DNA from: Pelomonas saccharophila_A | Lineage (GTDB): Bacteria > Pseudomonadota > Gammaproteobacteria > Burkholderiales > Burkholderiaceae_C | Assembly: GCF_031458095.1 (NCBI RefSeq) | Contig: NZ_JAVDXU010000001.1 | Span: 682,001-746,000 of the forward strand | DNA length: 64,000 bases | Direction of reading: 5' to 3' | Part shown: piece by piece, positions 42,186-50,759 of the stretch | Numbering within the stretch: position 1 is the stretch's first letter | Layout: every line of letters starts with the position of its first letter | Program-made: the position numbers and the translations under genes | The notes under the pieces: generated by a model | Told to the model about the DNA's origin: nothing | The model's database searches: none | The model's input: only the letters and a program-made list of their open reading frames with translations

Positions 42186-43709
42186 ATGAAAGCCTTGCCC
42201 CGCCTCGCACTCTGTGCCGCCGCCTTGCTGGCCGGTTGTGCCGGTACCCCGCACCAGGTGCCCGGTGCCCACAGCGCCGCCGCCAACGCGCTCTGGCTGG
42301 ACCGTCTCACTTGGGGCGCCAGCAGCGCCGACCTCAAGACCGTGCAGGCCAATGGCCGCGAGGCCTGGCTGGATGCCCAGCTCAAACCCGTCGATCCAGC
42401 GGTATTGCCCGAGGCCGCCAAGACACAGATCCAGGCCCTTTCCATCAGCCAGCAACCCTTGCTGCCCCTGGTGCAGCAGATGGAAGCCCAGCGCAAGGCC
42501 GCCGACGCGCTGACCGATGACGCGGCCAAGGTCGAGGCACAGAAGAACTACCAGCAGGCCCTGACCAAGCTGGCCCGCGAGGCCTCGACGCGGCAGCTGC
42601 TGAACGCGCTGTACTCGCCCAACCAGGTGCAGGAGCAGCTGACCTGGTTCTGGTTCAACCACTTCAACGTCCACCAGTACAAGAACAATCTGCGCGTCAT
42701 GGTGGGCGACTACGAGCAGGGCCTGCGCGAGCGGGCCCTGGGGCGCTTTCGCGACCTGCTGGGCTACACGGCCCACCACCCGGCCATGCTGCGCTATCTC
42801 GACAACGAGCAGAACGCCGCCAACCGCATCAACGAGAACTACGCCCGCGAGCTGCTGGAGCTGCACACCCTGGGCGTTGGCGGCGGCTACAGCCAGCGTG
42901 ACGTGCAGGAACTGGCCCGCGTGCTGACCGGGCTGGGCGTGAACCTGACCGACAACAAGCCCAAGCTCAAGCCGGCCCAGGAAGCCCAATACCGCCGCGA
43001 CGGGCTGATGGAGTTCAACCCGGCCCGGCACGACTTCGGCGAGAAGAAACTGCTCGGCATCACCGTCAAGGGCCAGGGCGAAGCCGAGCTGGACCAGGTG
43101 CTGGACCTCCTGGCTAGGCATCCGAGCACGGCGCGCTTCGTGTCGCGCAAGCTGGCCCAGTACTTCGTCGCCGACGAGCCGCCGCCGGCCCTGGTGGAGC
43201 GCATGGCCGAGCGCTGGCAGCAGAGCGACGGGCGCATCGCCGAGGTGCTGCGCGCCCTGGTCGGCTCGCCCGAGTTCGAAGCGTCGCTGGGTCGCAAGTT
43301 CAAGGACCCCACGCATTACGTCGTCTCGGCCGTGCGCCTGGCCTATGCCGACAAGGTCGTGCTGAACACCGGCCCCATGATCGGCTGGCTCTACCGCCTG
43401 GGCCAGGCGCCCTACAACCGCCAGACACCCGACGGCTATGCCATGGACGAGAGCGCCTGGGCCGGCCCCGGCCAGATGACGACGCGCTTCGAGATCGCCC
43501 GCGCGATCGGCAGCGGCAGCGCCGGCCTCTTCAAGGTCGAGGGCGAGGCCAAGGACCGCCCCGCCTTCCCGCAGATCGCCCACCCGCTCTACTACGAGGG
43601 CATTGCGCCGCGCCTGGCCGCGCCGACGCAGCAGGCCCTGGCCCAGGCCACCTCGCCGCAGGAATGGAATACCTATCTGCTGGCCTCCCCCGACTTCATG
43701 CACAGGTGA
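42186..43709 (+). CDS. DUF1800 lipoprotein
   Basis: A 507-residue lipoprotein (signal ending LLAGC, Cys18) of the DUF1800 family: RLTWGASSADLKTV near the start, NHFNVHQYKNNLRVMVGDYE, and the hallmark NRINENYARELLELHTLGVGGGYSQRDVQELARVLTG. Function is unknown. DUF1800 genes are commonly paired with a DUF1501 gene, as here, 4 bp downstream. Confidence 0.92.
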   Translation: MKALPRLALCAAALLAGCAGTPHQVPGAHSAAANALWLDRLTWGASSADLKTVQANGREAWLDAQLKPVDPAVLPEAAKTQIQALSISQQPLLPLVQQMEAQRKAADALTDDAAKVEAQKNYQQALTKLAREASTRQLLNALYSPNQVQEQLTWFWFNHFNVHQYKNNLRVMVGDYEQGLRERALGRFRDLLGYTAHHPAMLRYLDNEQNAANRINENYARELLELHTLGVGGGYSQRDVQELARVLTGLGVNLTDNKPKLKPAQEAQYRRDGLMEFNPARHDFGEKKLLGITVKGQGEAELDQVLDLLARHPSTARFVSRKLAQYFVADEPPPALVERMAERWQQSDGRIAEVLRALVGSPEFEASLGRKFKDPTHYVVSAVRLAYADKVVLNTGPMIGWLYRLGQAPYNRQTPDGYAMDESAWAGPGQMTTRFEIARAIGSGSAGLFKVEGEAKDRPAFPQIAHPLYYEGIAPRLAAPTQQALAQATSPQEWNTYLLASPDFMHR

Positions 43710-43713
43710 TGTG

Positions 43714-44886
43714 ATGGACCGACGCCTTCTGCTCCACCTCGGCCTGGGTGCCTCTCTGCTGCCCACCCAACTGTGGGCCGCCACGCCCGAGGCACCAAGG
43801 CTGCTGGTCGTCTTCCTGCGCGGCGCCTATGACGCGGCCAATCTGCTGGTGCCGACCTCGTCGAGCTTCTATTACGAGGCCCGGCCCAATATCGCCATCG
43901 CGAAGTCGGCCGCCCTGCCGCTGGACGCCAACTGGGGCCTGGCACCGGCCCTGGCCGACAGCATCCACCCGCTGTGGGGCAAGGGCCAGGCCGCCTTCGT
44001 GCCCTTTGCCGGCACCAACGACACGACGCGCAGCCATTTCGAGACCCAGGACCACATCGAGCTGGGCCAGGCCGACGAGGGTTCGCGCGACTTCCGCAGC
44101 GGCTTCATGAACCGCCTGGCCGGCGTGCTGGGCGCAGGCTCGCGCCTGGAGGCCATGGCCTTCACCGACCAGGTGCCGCTGATCCTGCGCGGCAATCTGC
44201 CCGTCGCCAACCAGGCCCTGCGCGACCTCGGCAAGCCGGCCATCAATGCGAGCCAGGCCCAGGTCATCGCCGGCATGTATGCCAACACGCGCATGGCCAA
44301 CACCGTCAGCGGCGGCTTCGAGGTGCGCGACGAGGTGTCCAAGGAGATGGCCGGCGAAATGGAAGCTGCCAGCCGAGGTGCCATCGCAGCCAAGGGCTTT
44401 GCACTGGAGGCACGCCGCATTGCACGCCTGATGCGCGAGCGCGTGACCCTGGGCTTCATCGACGTCGGCGGTTGGGACACCCATGTGGGCGAAGGCGGCG
44501 CGACCGGCCAGCTCGCCACCAAGCTCGGCGAGCTGGGCAGGGGCCTGGCGACCTTCGCCGACGAGATGGGGCCGCAGTGGAACAACACCGTGGTCGTCGT
44601 CGTCAGCGAGTTCGGCCGCACCTTCCGCGAGAACGGCAACCGCGGCACCGACCACGGCCACGGCAGCGCCTACTGGGTGCTGGGCGGCGGCGTGAAGGGC
44701 GGCCGCATTGCCGGCGAACAGCTGGAGGTCAAGGCCGCCACGCTGTTCCAGAACCGCGACTACCCGGTGCTCAACGAGTACCGGGCCCTGTTCGGCGGTC
44801 TGTTCAGGCGCATGTACGGCCTGAACGACGCGCAGCTGGCCCAGGTCTTCCCCGGGGCCAGTGCACGCGATATCGGCCTCGTTTAA
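43714..44886 (+). CDS. DUF1501 (sulfatase-like) exported protein
   Basis: A 390-residue protein with a signal peptide (LLLHLGLGASLLPTQLWA). DUF1501 is related to the alkaline phosphatase/sulfatase fold: RLLVVFLRGAYDAANLLVP, FAGTNDTTRSHFETQDHIELG, IDVGGWDTHVGEGG, VVVVSEFGRTFRENGNRGTDHGHGSAYWVLGG. The Asp/His-rich motifs suggest a metal site. It forms a pair with DUF1800. Biochemical activity is not established. Confidence 0.93.
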   Translation: MDRRLLLHLGLGASLLPTQLWAATPEAPRLLVVFLRGAYDAANLLVPTSSSFYYEARPNIAIAKSAALPLDANWGLAPALADSIHPLWGKGQAAFVPFAGTNDTTRSHFETQDHIELGQADEGSRDFRSGFMNRLAGVLGAGSRLEAMAFTDQVPLILRGNLPVANQALRDLGKPAINASQAQVIAGMYANTRMANTVSGGFEVRDEVSKEMAGEMEAASRGAIAAKGFALEARRIARLMRERVTLGFIDVGGWDTHVGEGGATGQLATKLGELGRGLATFADEMGPQWNNTVVVVVSEFGRTFRENGNRGTDHGHGSAYWVLGGGVKGGRIAGEQLEVKAATLFQNRDYPVLNEYRALFGGLFRRMYGLNDAQLAQVFPGASARDIGLV

Positions 44887-44896
44887 GGCGCTTGCT

Positions 44897-45457
44897 TCAG
44901 GCCGACTTGGCCCAGCGGTCGACGACCGCCTTCACGCGCTCGCCGAAATGGCGGGCCGTGGCGATATCGCCCGGCACCATCTCTTCGGCCGAGGCATCGC
45001 TGGGGGTCTGGGTGATGAGGCCGGCGTAGCCACCGAGGTTGTTGACCTCGTCGCGCGTGGCGGCCTTGTGGTTGGGCGCCTTCAGGCCCATGCCGACCCA
45101 GATCATGCCGTGCTGCTGGCTGAGCGTATGCAGGTACTGGATGGTGCCCTGCTTGTCGCCATTCAGCGTGGCCGAGTTGGTGAAGCCGGCGGCGATCTTG
45201 TCCTTCCAGACCTGGGCATACCAGGGCTTGCTGCTGGCGTCGGCGAACTTCTTGAACTGCCAGCTCGCGCCGCCCATATAGGTCGGCGTGCCGAAGATGA
45301 TGCCGTCGGCCGCGGCCAGCGAGGCCCAGTCGGCTTCGGTGATATTGCCTTCGGCGTCGATGGCAATCAGCTGCGCGCCCGCCGCGCCGGCAACGGCCTC
45401 GGCGACCTTCTTGGTGTGGCCGTAGCCGGAGTGGTAGAGAACGACGATCTTGCTCAT
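44897..45457 (-). CDS. WrbA-like flavodoxin / NAD(P)H quinone oxidoreductase
   Basis: A 186-residue flavodoxin-fold protein. The FMN phosphate loop is YHSGYGHTKK at ~8-17, and GTPTYMGGASWQFKKF contacts the isoalloxazine ring, as in WrbA and related quinone reductases. Cytosolic; likely two-electron quinone reduction against redox stress. It lies 36 bp after the pirin gene on the same strand, in a pirin-flavodoxin unit divergent from a LysR gene. Confidence 0.88.
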   Translation of the reverse strand: MSKIVVLYHSGYGHTKKVAEAVAGAAGAQLIAIDAEGNITEADWASLAAADGIIFGTPTYMGGASWQFKKFADASSKPWYAQVWKDKIAAGFTNSATLNGDKQGTIQYLHTLSQQHGMIWVGMGLKAPNHKAATRDEVNNLGGYAGLITQTPSDASAEEMVPGDIATARHFGERVKAVVDRWAKSA

Positions 45458-45493
45458 GGAGGACTTCCTCTGTGGGTGGGGGAATGGGAAAAC

Positions 45494-46231
45494 TCAGGCG
45501 GCCAGGTCGAAGACCAGGACTTCGGCGTCGCGGCCACCGGTCAGGGCGAGGCGCGATGTTTCGCGAAGCTGCAAGGCATCACCCGCCGTCAGGTCTTGCC
45601 CGTTTGCGGTAAGCGCGCCGCGAATGAGATGCACATAGGCGATGCGACCTGGGGCCAGGTTCAGTTCGGCAGATTCGCCGCCGTCGAACAGGCCGGCATA
45701 GAGCTTCGCGTCGGCATGGATGGTCACCGCGCCCTCGGCGCCGTCATTGGCCGCCACGAGGCGCAGCTGGCCGCGCTTGGAGCCGGCGTCGAAATGCTTC
45801 TGTTCGTAGCTCGGCGCGATGCCGCGTGCATCCGGCTGGATCCAAATCTGCAGGAAATGGGTCGTCTGGTCCTTGGCATGGTTGAACTCGCTGTGCAGCA
45901 CGCCGGTGCCGGCACTCATGCGCTGCACATCACCGGGGCGGATGACGCCCGCCTCCTTGCCGTTTTGCGCCGCCCCACTCTCGCCATTGCCCATGCTGTC
46001 CCTGTGGGCCAGTTCGCCGGACAGCACATAGCTGATGATCTCCATGTCGCGATGGCCATGGGTGCCGAAGCCGGTGCCCGGGGCGATCTTGTCCTCGTTG
46101 ATGACGCGCAGCGGCCCGAAGCCCATGCGGGCCGGGTCGTAGTAGTCGGCGAAGGAGAAGCTGTGAAAGGACTTCAGCCAGCCGTGGTCGGCGTAGCCGC
46201 GGTCACTGGACTTGATGAGTTGGCTCTTCAT
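45494..46231 (-). CDS. Pirin family protein
   Basis: A 245-residue bicupin with the pirin core: HGWLKSFHSFSFADYYDP, metal ligands in GFGTHGHRDMEIISYVLSGELAHRDSMGN and the later His/Glu of GTGVLHSEFNH. Bacterial pirins of this type include quercetinase-like enzymes. ATG 46231 (MKSQLIKSSDRGYADHG) is used; longer readings enter the divergent promoter. Regulated probably by the adjacent LysR protein. Confidence 0.93.
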   Translation of the reverse strand: MKSQLIKSSDRGYADHGWLKSFHSFSFADYYDPARMGFGPLRVINEDKIAPGTGFGTHGHRDMEIISYVLSGELAHRDSMGNGESGAAQNGKEAGVIRPGDVQRMSAGTGVLHSEFNHAKDQTTHFLQIWIQPDARGIAPSYEQKHFDAGSKRGQLRLVAANDGAEGAVTIHADAKLYAGLFDGGESAELNLAPGRIAYVHLIRGALTANGQDLTAGDALQLRETSRLALTGGRDAEVLVFDLAA

Positions 46232-46313
46232 GCTGGGCTCCTTGCTTGTTGGCGATGTAGTCAATGTAGGAGTCGCTGCCGCGGCAATCGATGAGCCCGC
46301 CTCGGGGACACCA

Positions 46314-46328
46314 TTCAAATAGACTGAA
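46314..46328. promoter_or_regulatory. LysR-type T-N11-A box between pirin and lysR genes
   Basis: TTCA-N7-TGAA, 3 bp before the lysR ATG in the 100-bp divergent gap. It fits the T-N11-A plan of LysR-type binding sites and would allow autoregulation and control of pirin. Confidence 0.45.
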
Positions 46329-46331
46329 CGC

Positions 46332-47300
46332 ATGTCGACCTCCCAGGACAAGCGCCGCGCCCTCACCCCCGAGGCCCTGGCCATGATGGACACCATCGCC
46401 CGCACCGGCAGCTTTGCCGCCGCGGCCCGCGAGATGGGGCGCGTGCCCTCGGCCCTGACCTATTCCGTGCGCCAACTCGAGGATGCGCTGGACGTGCTGC
46501 TCTTCGACCGCAGCTCGCGCCAGGCCGTGCTGACCTCGGCCGGCCAGGAGCTGCTCGTCGAGGGCCGGCGACTGCTGCAGGAACTGGACGCCGTGGCCAA
46601 TCGCGTGCGCCGCATCGCCACCGGCTGGGAGAGCGAGCTGACCCTGGCCGTCGACGACGCCATCGCCCGCCGCGCCCTCTTCGACCTGATGGAGGAGTTC
46701 TACGCCCAGAAGACCGAGGGCGGCGGCCCGCCGCCGACGCGGCTCAAGCTGCGCATCGAGGTGCTGGCTGGCACCTGGGAAGCCCTGCTCAACGGCCAGG
46801 CCGACATCGCCATCGGCAAACGCCCCGAACAGCCCACCAGCAGCATCGTCTGCGAGCCCGCCGGCGAGATCGAGTTCGTCTTCTGCGTGGCGCCCCACCA
46901 CCCCCTGGCCGGCGCGCCCGAGCCGCTGACGGCGGCCCAGATCTCCGACCACCGCATCATTGCCGTGGCCGACAGCGCCCGGCAACTGCAGGCCATCACC
47001 ATCGGCGTGTTGCCGGGCCAGGACGTGCTGACCATGCCGTCGCTGGCCAGCAAGCTCGAAGCCATGCTGCGCGGCCTGGGCTGCGGCTCCCTGCCGGCGC
47101 CCATGGTGCGCCGGCACGTCGAGGCCGGCCGCCTGGTGCAGAAGGCCACCTACGAGGGCCGGCGCGTCAGCGCCATGAGCTATGCCTGGCGCGACACCGG
47201 CCAGGCGCCGGGCAAGGCCGTGGCCTGGTGGCTGGACAAGCTGCGCGGCGCGGCCACCCAGCGGGCCCTGCTCGAACAGCACGAGGGCCTGCTGCTCTGA
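46332..47300 (+). CDS. LysR-family regulator of pirin/flavodoxin genes
   Basis: A 322-residue LysR regulator: helix-turn-helix at ~13-70 (LAMMDTIARTGSFAAAAREMGRVPSALTYSVRQLEDALDVLLFDR) and a C-terminal effector domain. It is divergent from pirin and flavodoxin, an arrangement common in proteobacteria for redox or aromatic stress genes. Effector unknown. Its stop overlaps the gluQ ATG by one base. Confidence 0.92.
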   Translation: MSTSQDKRRALTPEALAMMDTIARTGSFAAAAREMGRVPSALTYSVRQLEDALDVLLFDRSSRQAVLTSAGQELLVEGRRLLQELDAVANRVRRIATGWESELTLAVDDAIARRALFDLMEEFYAQKTEGGGPPPTRLKLRIEVLAGTWEALLNGQADIAIGKRPEQPTSSIVCEPAGEIEFVFCVAPHHPLAGAPEPLTAAQISDHRIIAVADSARQLQAITIGVLPGQDVLTMPSLASKLEAMLRGLGCGSLPAPMVRRHVEAGRLVQKATYEGRRVSAMSYAWRDTGQAPGKAVAWWLDKLRGAATQRALLEQHEGLLL

Positions 47301-48178
47301 TGGGCGGATATCGCGGCCGCTTCGCGCCCTCGCCCACCGGCCCGCTGCATGCGGGCTCGCTGGTGGCCGCGCTGGCGAGTTGGCTGGACGCCCGTGCCCA
47401 TGGCGGCCAATGGCTGGTGCGCATCGAGGACGTCGACGGCCCACGCTGCCCGCCGGGCATGGCCGAGCTCATCCTCGGACAGCTCGACGCCCTGGGGTTG
47501 CAGCCCGACGAGCCACCCGTCCGGCAATCGCACAGCGGCGATCTGTACCAGGCGGCGCTGGACCGCCTCATCGCGTCCGGCCACGCCTATGGCTGCGCCT
47601 GCACGCGTGCCGAGATTGCCGCGGCGGCCGGCCCCCGAGCCAAGCATGGCGAGCTGGTCTACCCGGGCACCTGCCGCAAGGGCACGAACGGCCGGCCGGT
47701 ACGCGCCTGGCGCTTTCGCGTCGAGGGTCATGTCGACTGGCTGGACCGCCGCCTGGGCGCGCAGTCACAGGACCTTGAGACCGAGGTCGGCGACTTTGTC
47801 TTGAAGCGCGCCGACGGCCTGTGGGCCTACCAGCTCGCCGTCGTCGTCGACGATGCGGACCAGGGCATCACCGACATCGTCCGCGGCGAGGACCTGGCCG
47901 ACAACACGCCGCGCCAGATCGCGCTGCAGCGCGCTCTGGGCCTGCCCACGCCGCGCTATCTGCACACGCCGCTGGTGCTGGCCGAGGACGGGCACAAGCT
48001 GTCCAAGCAGAACGGGGCGGCGGCCCTCGATCTGCGCGATCCGGCGGCTCGGCTGCGCGAGGCGGCCCATCGCCTGGGGATGCGCTTGCCGCAGGGGCCG
48101 CTCGGCGTCGAGGATGTGCTGGCCGGCGTGGTGTCGAGATGGGAAGCGCTGGTGAGGGATTCAGCGGGTCAACGTTAG
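47300..48178 (+). CDS. gluQ: Glutamyl-Q tRNA(Asp) synthetase
   Basis: Attaches glutamate to queuosine in the anticodon of tRNA-Asp. The 292-residue protein is a shortened GluRS without the anticodon-binding domain: class I signature FAPSPTGPLHAGSLVAALASW (HIGH-like), acceptor-recognition segment, and KLSKQNG as the KMSKS equivalent. Zn-type Cys occur in YGCACTRAE and PGTCRKG. ATG 47300 overlaps the lysR stop (TGATG). Confidence 0.93.
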   Translation: MGGYRGRFAPSPTGPLHAGSLVAALASWLDARAHGGQWLVRIEDVDGPRCPPGMAELILGQLDALGLQPDEPPVRQSHSGDLYQAALDRLIASGHAYGCACTRAEIAAAAGPRAKHGELVYPGTCRKGTNGRPVRAWRFRVEGHVDWLDRRLGAQSQDLETEVGDFVLKRADGLWAYQLAVVVDDADQGITDIVRGEDLADNTPRQIALQRALGLPTPRYLHTPLVLAEDGHKLSKQNGAAALDLRDPAARLREAAHRLGMRLPQGPLGVEDVLAGVVSRWEALVRDSAGQR

Positions 48179-48196
48179 CGGCGAGCAGGAACAGGC

Positions 48197-48538
48197 TCAA
48201 CCCTGCGCCAACTGATCCCACACGGGCCTGACCTCAACCGTGGCGACAGCAGCCATCGGGTGTAGGGCTGCGACCTCGAGAGCGAGGTCGAGACTGGCGC
48301 ACTGAATGAGTTCATACGCACACATTTGTTCGCGTGAGCGCGAGAAAGGCCCGGAAGAATGGCCGATCCTTCCATCCCTCACGCGCACGGTGACGGCCTC
48401 AGAGGCGGGCCGTAGCGGGTTGCCCTGGACTCGAATACCGCGAGCCTCCATCGACTTGATCCAGTTCATGATCTCCGCGATGAGGCGCTCCGTGGGTGCG
48501 AACCCGTCGTCGTGGGCCATGATGAGCAGATAGTTCAT
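48197..48538 (-). CDS. YCII-related (DGPF-like) domain protein
   Basis: A 113-residue protein starting MNYLLIMAHDDGFAPTERL, with the fold of YCII/DGPF proteins; the DGPF motif reads SSGPFSRSREQM. The conserved C-terminal ASLDLALEVAALHP.. and VEVRPVW are present. Function unknown; these proteins sometimes accompany ECF sigma factors, but none is here. It is convergent with gluQ and divergent from the tandem FKBP gene. Confidence 0.82.
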   Translation of the reverse strand: MNYLLIMAHDDGFAPTERLIAEIMNWIKSMEARGIRVQGNPLRPASEAVTVRVRDGRIGHSSGPFSRSREQMCAYELIQCASLDLALEVAALHPMAAVATVEVRPVWDQLAQG

Positions 48539-48689
48539 GCGTCTCTTTCGAAGCGGCAGGGCAAAGACGCCCTGGGACATGACGAACAAGGGGCTGAGAA
48601 ATCGACATCGAGACCTCACCGGCGACGAAACGACCGTCCCCGGCCAGGAGGCGACAATCCAAGGCTTTCCCCACAGCAAGGATTCCCCC

Positions 48690-49412
48690 ATGAACACCAC
48701 GCCCAGCGGCCTGCAGTTTGAAGACACCGTCGAAGGTGACGGCAAGCAGGCGGCGGCCGGCCATGACGTCACGGTCCACTACACGGGCTGGCTCTGGGTC
48801 GACGGCGCCAAGACGAGCAAGTTCGACTCCAGCAAGGACCGTGGCGACCCGTTCGAGTTCGAACTCGGCGCCGGCATGGTCATCAAGGGCTGGGACGAAG
48901 GCGTCCAAGGCATGAAGATCGGCGGCAAGCGCACGCTGATCATCCCGGCCCAGCTGGGCTATGGCGCGCGCGGCGCCGGCGGCGTCATTCCGCCGAATGC
49001 AACCCTGTGCTTTGATGTCGAACTGCTCGGCCTGGCCGGCGGCCCCGAGCCCGTCGAGCTGAACCTGCACACCACGTCCACCGGCCTGCAGTATGAGGAC
49101 CGCATCGTCGGCGACGGCGCCGAGGCCGCCAAGGGCCAGCGCGTGTCGGTGCACTACACCGGCTGGCTGTTCAAGGACGGCATGAAGGGCAAGAAGTTCG
49201 ACTCCAGCAAGGACCGCGGCCAGCCCTTCAAGTTCCGCCTCGGCGGCGGCGAAGTGATCGCCGGCTGGGACGAGGGCGTGCAGGGCATGAAGGTCGGCGG
49301 CACGCGCATGCTGGTGCTGCCGCCCGAGCTGGGCTATGGCGCCTACGGTGCCGGCGGCGTCATCCCGCCCAATGCCACCCTGCTGTTCGAGGTCGATCTG
49401 CTGGCGGTTTGA
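48690..49412 (+). CDS. Tandem FKBP-type peptidyl-prolyl isomerase
   Basis: A 240-residue protein with two full FKBP domains: ~5-115 (VTVHYTGWLWVDGAKTSKFDSSKDRG...GYGARGAGGVIPPNATLCFDVELL) and ~127-239 (VSVHYTGWLFKDGMKGKKFDSSKDRG...GYGAYGAGGVIPPNATLLFEVDLL). No signal peptide, so cytosolic. Active-site aromatics are kept in both. Single-domain FKBPs of ~115 residues are usual; the two halves are similar enough to suggest internal duplication. AAGGA lies 7 bases before the ATG. Confidence 0.92.
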   Translation: MNTTPSGLQFEDTVEGDGKQAAAGHDVTVHYTGWLWVDGAKTSKFDSSKDRGDPFEFELGAGMVIKGWDEGVQGMKIGGKRTLIIPAQLGYGARGAGGVIPPNATLCFDVELLGLAGGPEPVELNLHTTSTGLQYEDRIVGDGAEAAKGQRVSVHYTGWLFKDGMKGKKFDSSKDRGQPFKFRLGGGEVIAGWDEGVQGMKVGGTRMLVLPPELGYGAYGAGGVIPPNATLLFEVDLLAV

Positions 49413-49502
49413 CCGTAGTCAAATCAGGGGACGACGGCGCTGCTGACAAGCGCCTGTCATTCGCAGATGCTGTGATCCAGACTCCACGTTCCAGCTCACA
49501 CC

Positions 49503-49919
49503 ATGTCGATCGATCAACGCCGTTTCCCCCGCGTCGAGTTCTTTCTCGTTCCTGAAGAGCATGAGCAGCTGCCGGTCTGGGTCATCAAGCCCGAGGGGCT
49601 GGCGGAGGCGCGCGGCGGCGTCGTCGTCAACCTCAGCGAGGCGGGCCTGCAGATCCTGGCCGCCGCCGAGCCGCCGCTGGATGCCCAGCACTATGAGCTG
49701 CGTCTGCTGCTCGGCGAGGACGAGGGCGTGCCCCTGTTCAGCGCCGACGTGCGCCGCGTCTGGACGCGGCCGCTGAGCCGCATCGTGCAGCTCGGCGGCT
49801 TCGAGTTCGAAACCGCCAACTCCCAGGCCGAGGAGTTCCTGCTCGCGCAGACGGCCCATGTCACGGCGCGCAAATGGGTGCGCTGCGTGCTCGTGGAGCG
49901 CATGACGGCTCTCGCCTAG
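49503..49919 (+). CDS. PilZ-domain c-di-GMP-binding protein
   Basis: A 138-residue single PilZ domain: the RRFPR motif at the start (RxxxR) and VNLSEAGLQI (N-x-S-x-x-G) form the c-di-GMP site. No other domain, so it would act as an adaptor that signals c-di-GMP level to a partner. Monocistronic, with a terminator after it. Confidence 0.85.
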   Translation: MSIDQRRFPRVEFFLVPEEHEQLPVWVIKPEGLAEARGGVVVNLSEAGLQILAAAEPPLDAQHYELRLLLGEDEGVPLFSADVRRVWTRPLSRIVQLGGFEFETANSQAEEFLLAQTAHVTARKWVRCVLVERMTALA

Positions 49920-49930
49920 GCGGGCATACA

Positions 49931-49950
49931 ACGGCCCTCTGGCGGGCCGT
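49931..49950 (+). terminator. Terminator after PilZ gene
   Basis: ACGGCCC-N6-GGGCCGT, 11 bp after the stop, with only a weak U content after the stem. Confidence 0.65.
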
Positions 49951-50006
49951 ATCAGACTGGGTTAGCGTGGCCGCGGGGCAGCATCGCCCCGCCACCGGTC
50001 ACGCCC

Positions 50007-50759
50007 ATGCTCGAACCCGGCCACCTGCTGCGCTACTGGACCGACAGCCAATGGGCCGCCAATGTGCTGATGCTGATGCATCTGCTGGGCGCCATGGTGC
50101 TGGGCCTGCTGCTGGGCTATGAGCGGGCCTACCACGGCCGTGCGGCCGGCATGCGCACCTACGCCCTGGTCTGCATGGCCTCCTGCGCCGTGACCATCCT
50201 GGTCGGCTATCCCGACCAATGGTTTGGCGGCCACATGGCCGGCGGCCCGCTGCCGCAGTTCATCGATCCGACGCGGGTCATCCAGGGCGTGGTGACCGGC
50301 ATCGGCTTCCTGTGCGCCGGCGTCATCATGCGCGAGGGCATGAACATCTCCGGGCTGACGACGGCGGCCTCGATGTGGGCGGCCTCGGCCATCGGCATCG
50401 TGCTGGGCATGGGCTTTTATTTCGCGGCCATCGCGCTGACGCTGCTGTGCGCGACGCTGATGATGTGGGGCGCCAAGCTGGAGAGCCGCCTACCCTCCCA
50501 CCCGGCCATCGCGGTGACGCTGCGCGGTGAATCGGGCCGGCGCTTCACCCAGGCCGAGCTGGCCGAGTTCGCCGACGGCCTGGGGTACCGGTTCGCTCCA
50601 GGCTCATTGAGCATCGAGAAGCAGGGCGATCATGAAGAGTGGCGCTTTGTCTGCACCGCCAAGCAAAACTTCAAGGGCCAGACGCTGTGCCGCTTTACCG
50701 GCCGCCTGCATGAGCTGCAAGGCGTGGCCGGCTACCGGGTCACGCACGCCCGCAACTAG
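50007..50759 (+). CDS. MgtC/SapB family membrane protein
   Basis: A 250-residue protein. The N-terminal ~155 residues have four to five helices with MgtC features (LGLLLGYERAYHGRAAGMRTYALVCMASCAV; DPTRVIQGVVTGIGFLCAGVIM; GLTTAASMWAASAIGI). The C-terminal ~90 residues form a soluble ACT-like domain. MgtC proteins affect Mg-limited growth and ATP synthase. The Mg link is from family knowledge only; no Mg transporter is adjacent. Its 3' end overlaps metR by 4 bp in convergent orientation. Confidence 0.9.
   Translation: MLEPGHLLRYWTDSQWAANVLMLMHLLGAMVLGLLLGYERAYHGRAAGMRTYALVCMASCAVTILVGYPDQWFGGHMAGGPLPQFIDPTRVIQGVVTGIGFLCAGVIMREGMNISGLTTAASMWAASAIGIVLGMGFYFAAIALTLLCATLMMWGAKLESRLPSHPAIAVTLRGESGRRFTQAELAEFADGLGYRFAPGSLSIEKQGDHEEWRFVCTAKQNFKGQTLCRFTGRLHELQGVAGYRVTHARN

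Noticed and set aside
49408..49423. TTTGAC-CGTA-GTCAAA dyad at the end of the tandem FKBP gene
   Set aside because: It overlaps the stop codon and is short and single; probably a minor hairpin and not the T3SS-type CTACG dyad, which has different arms.
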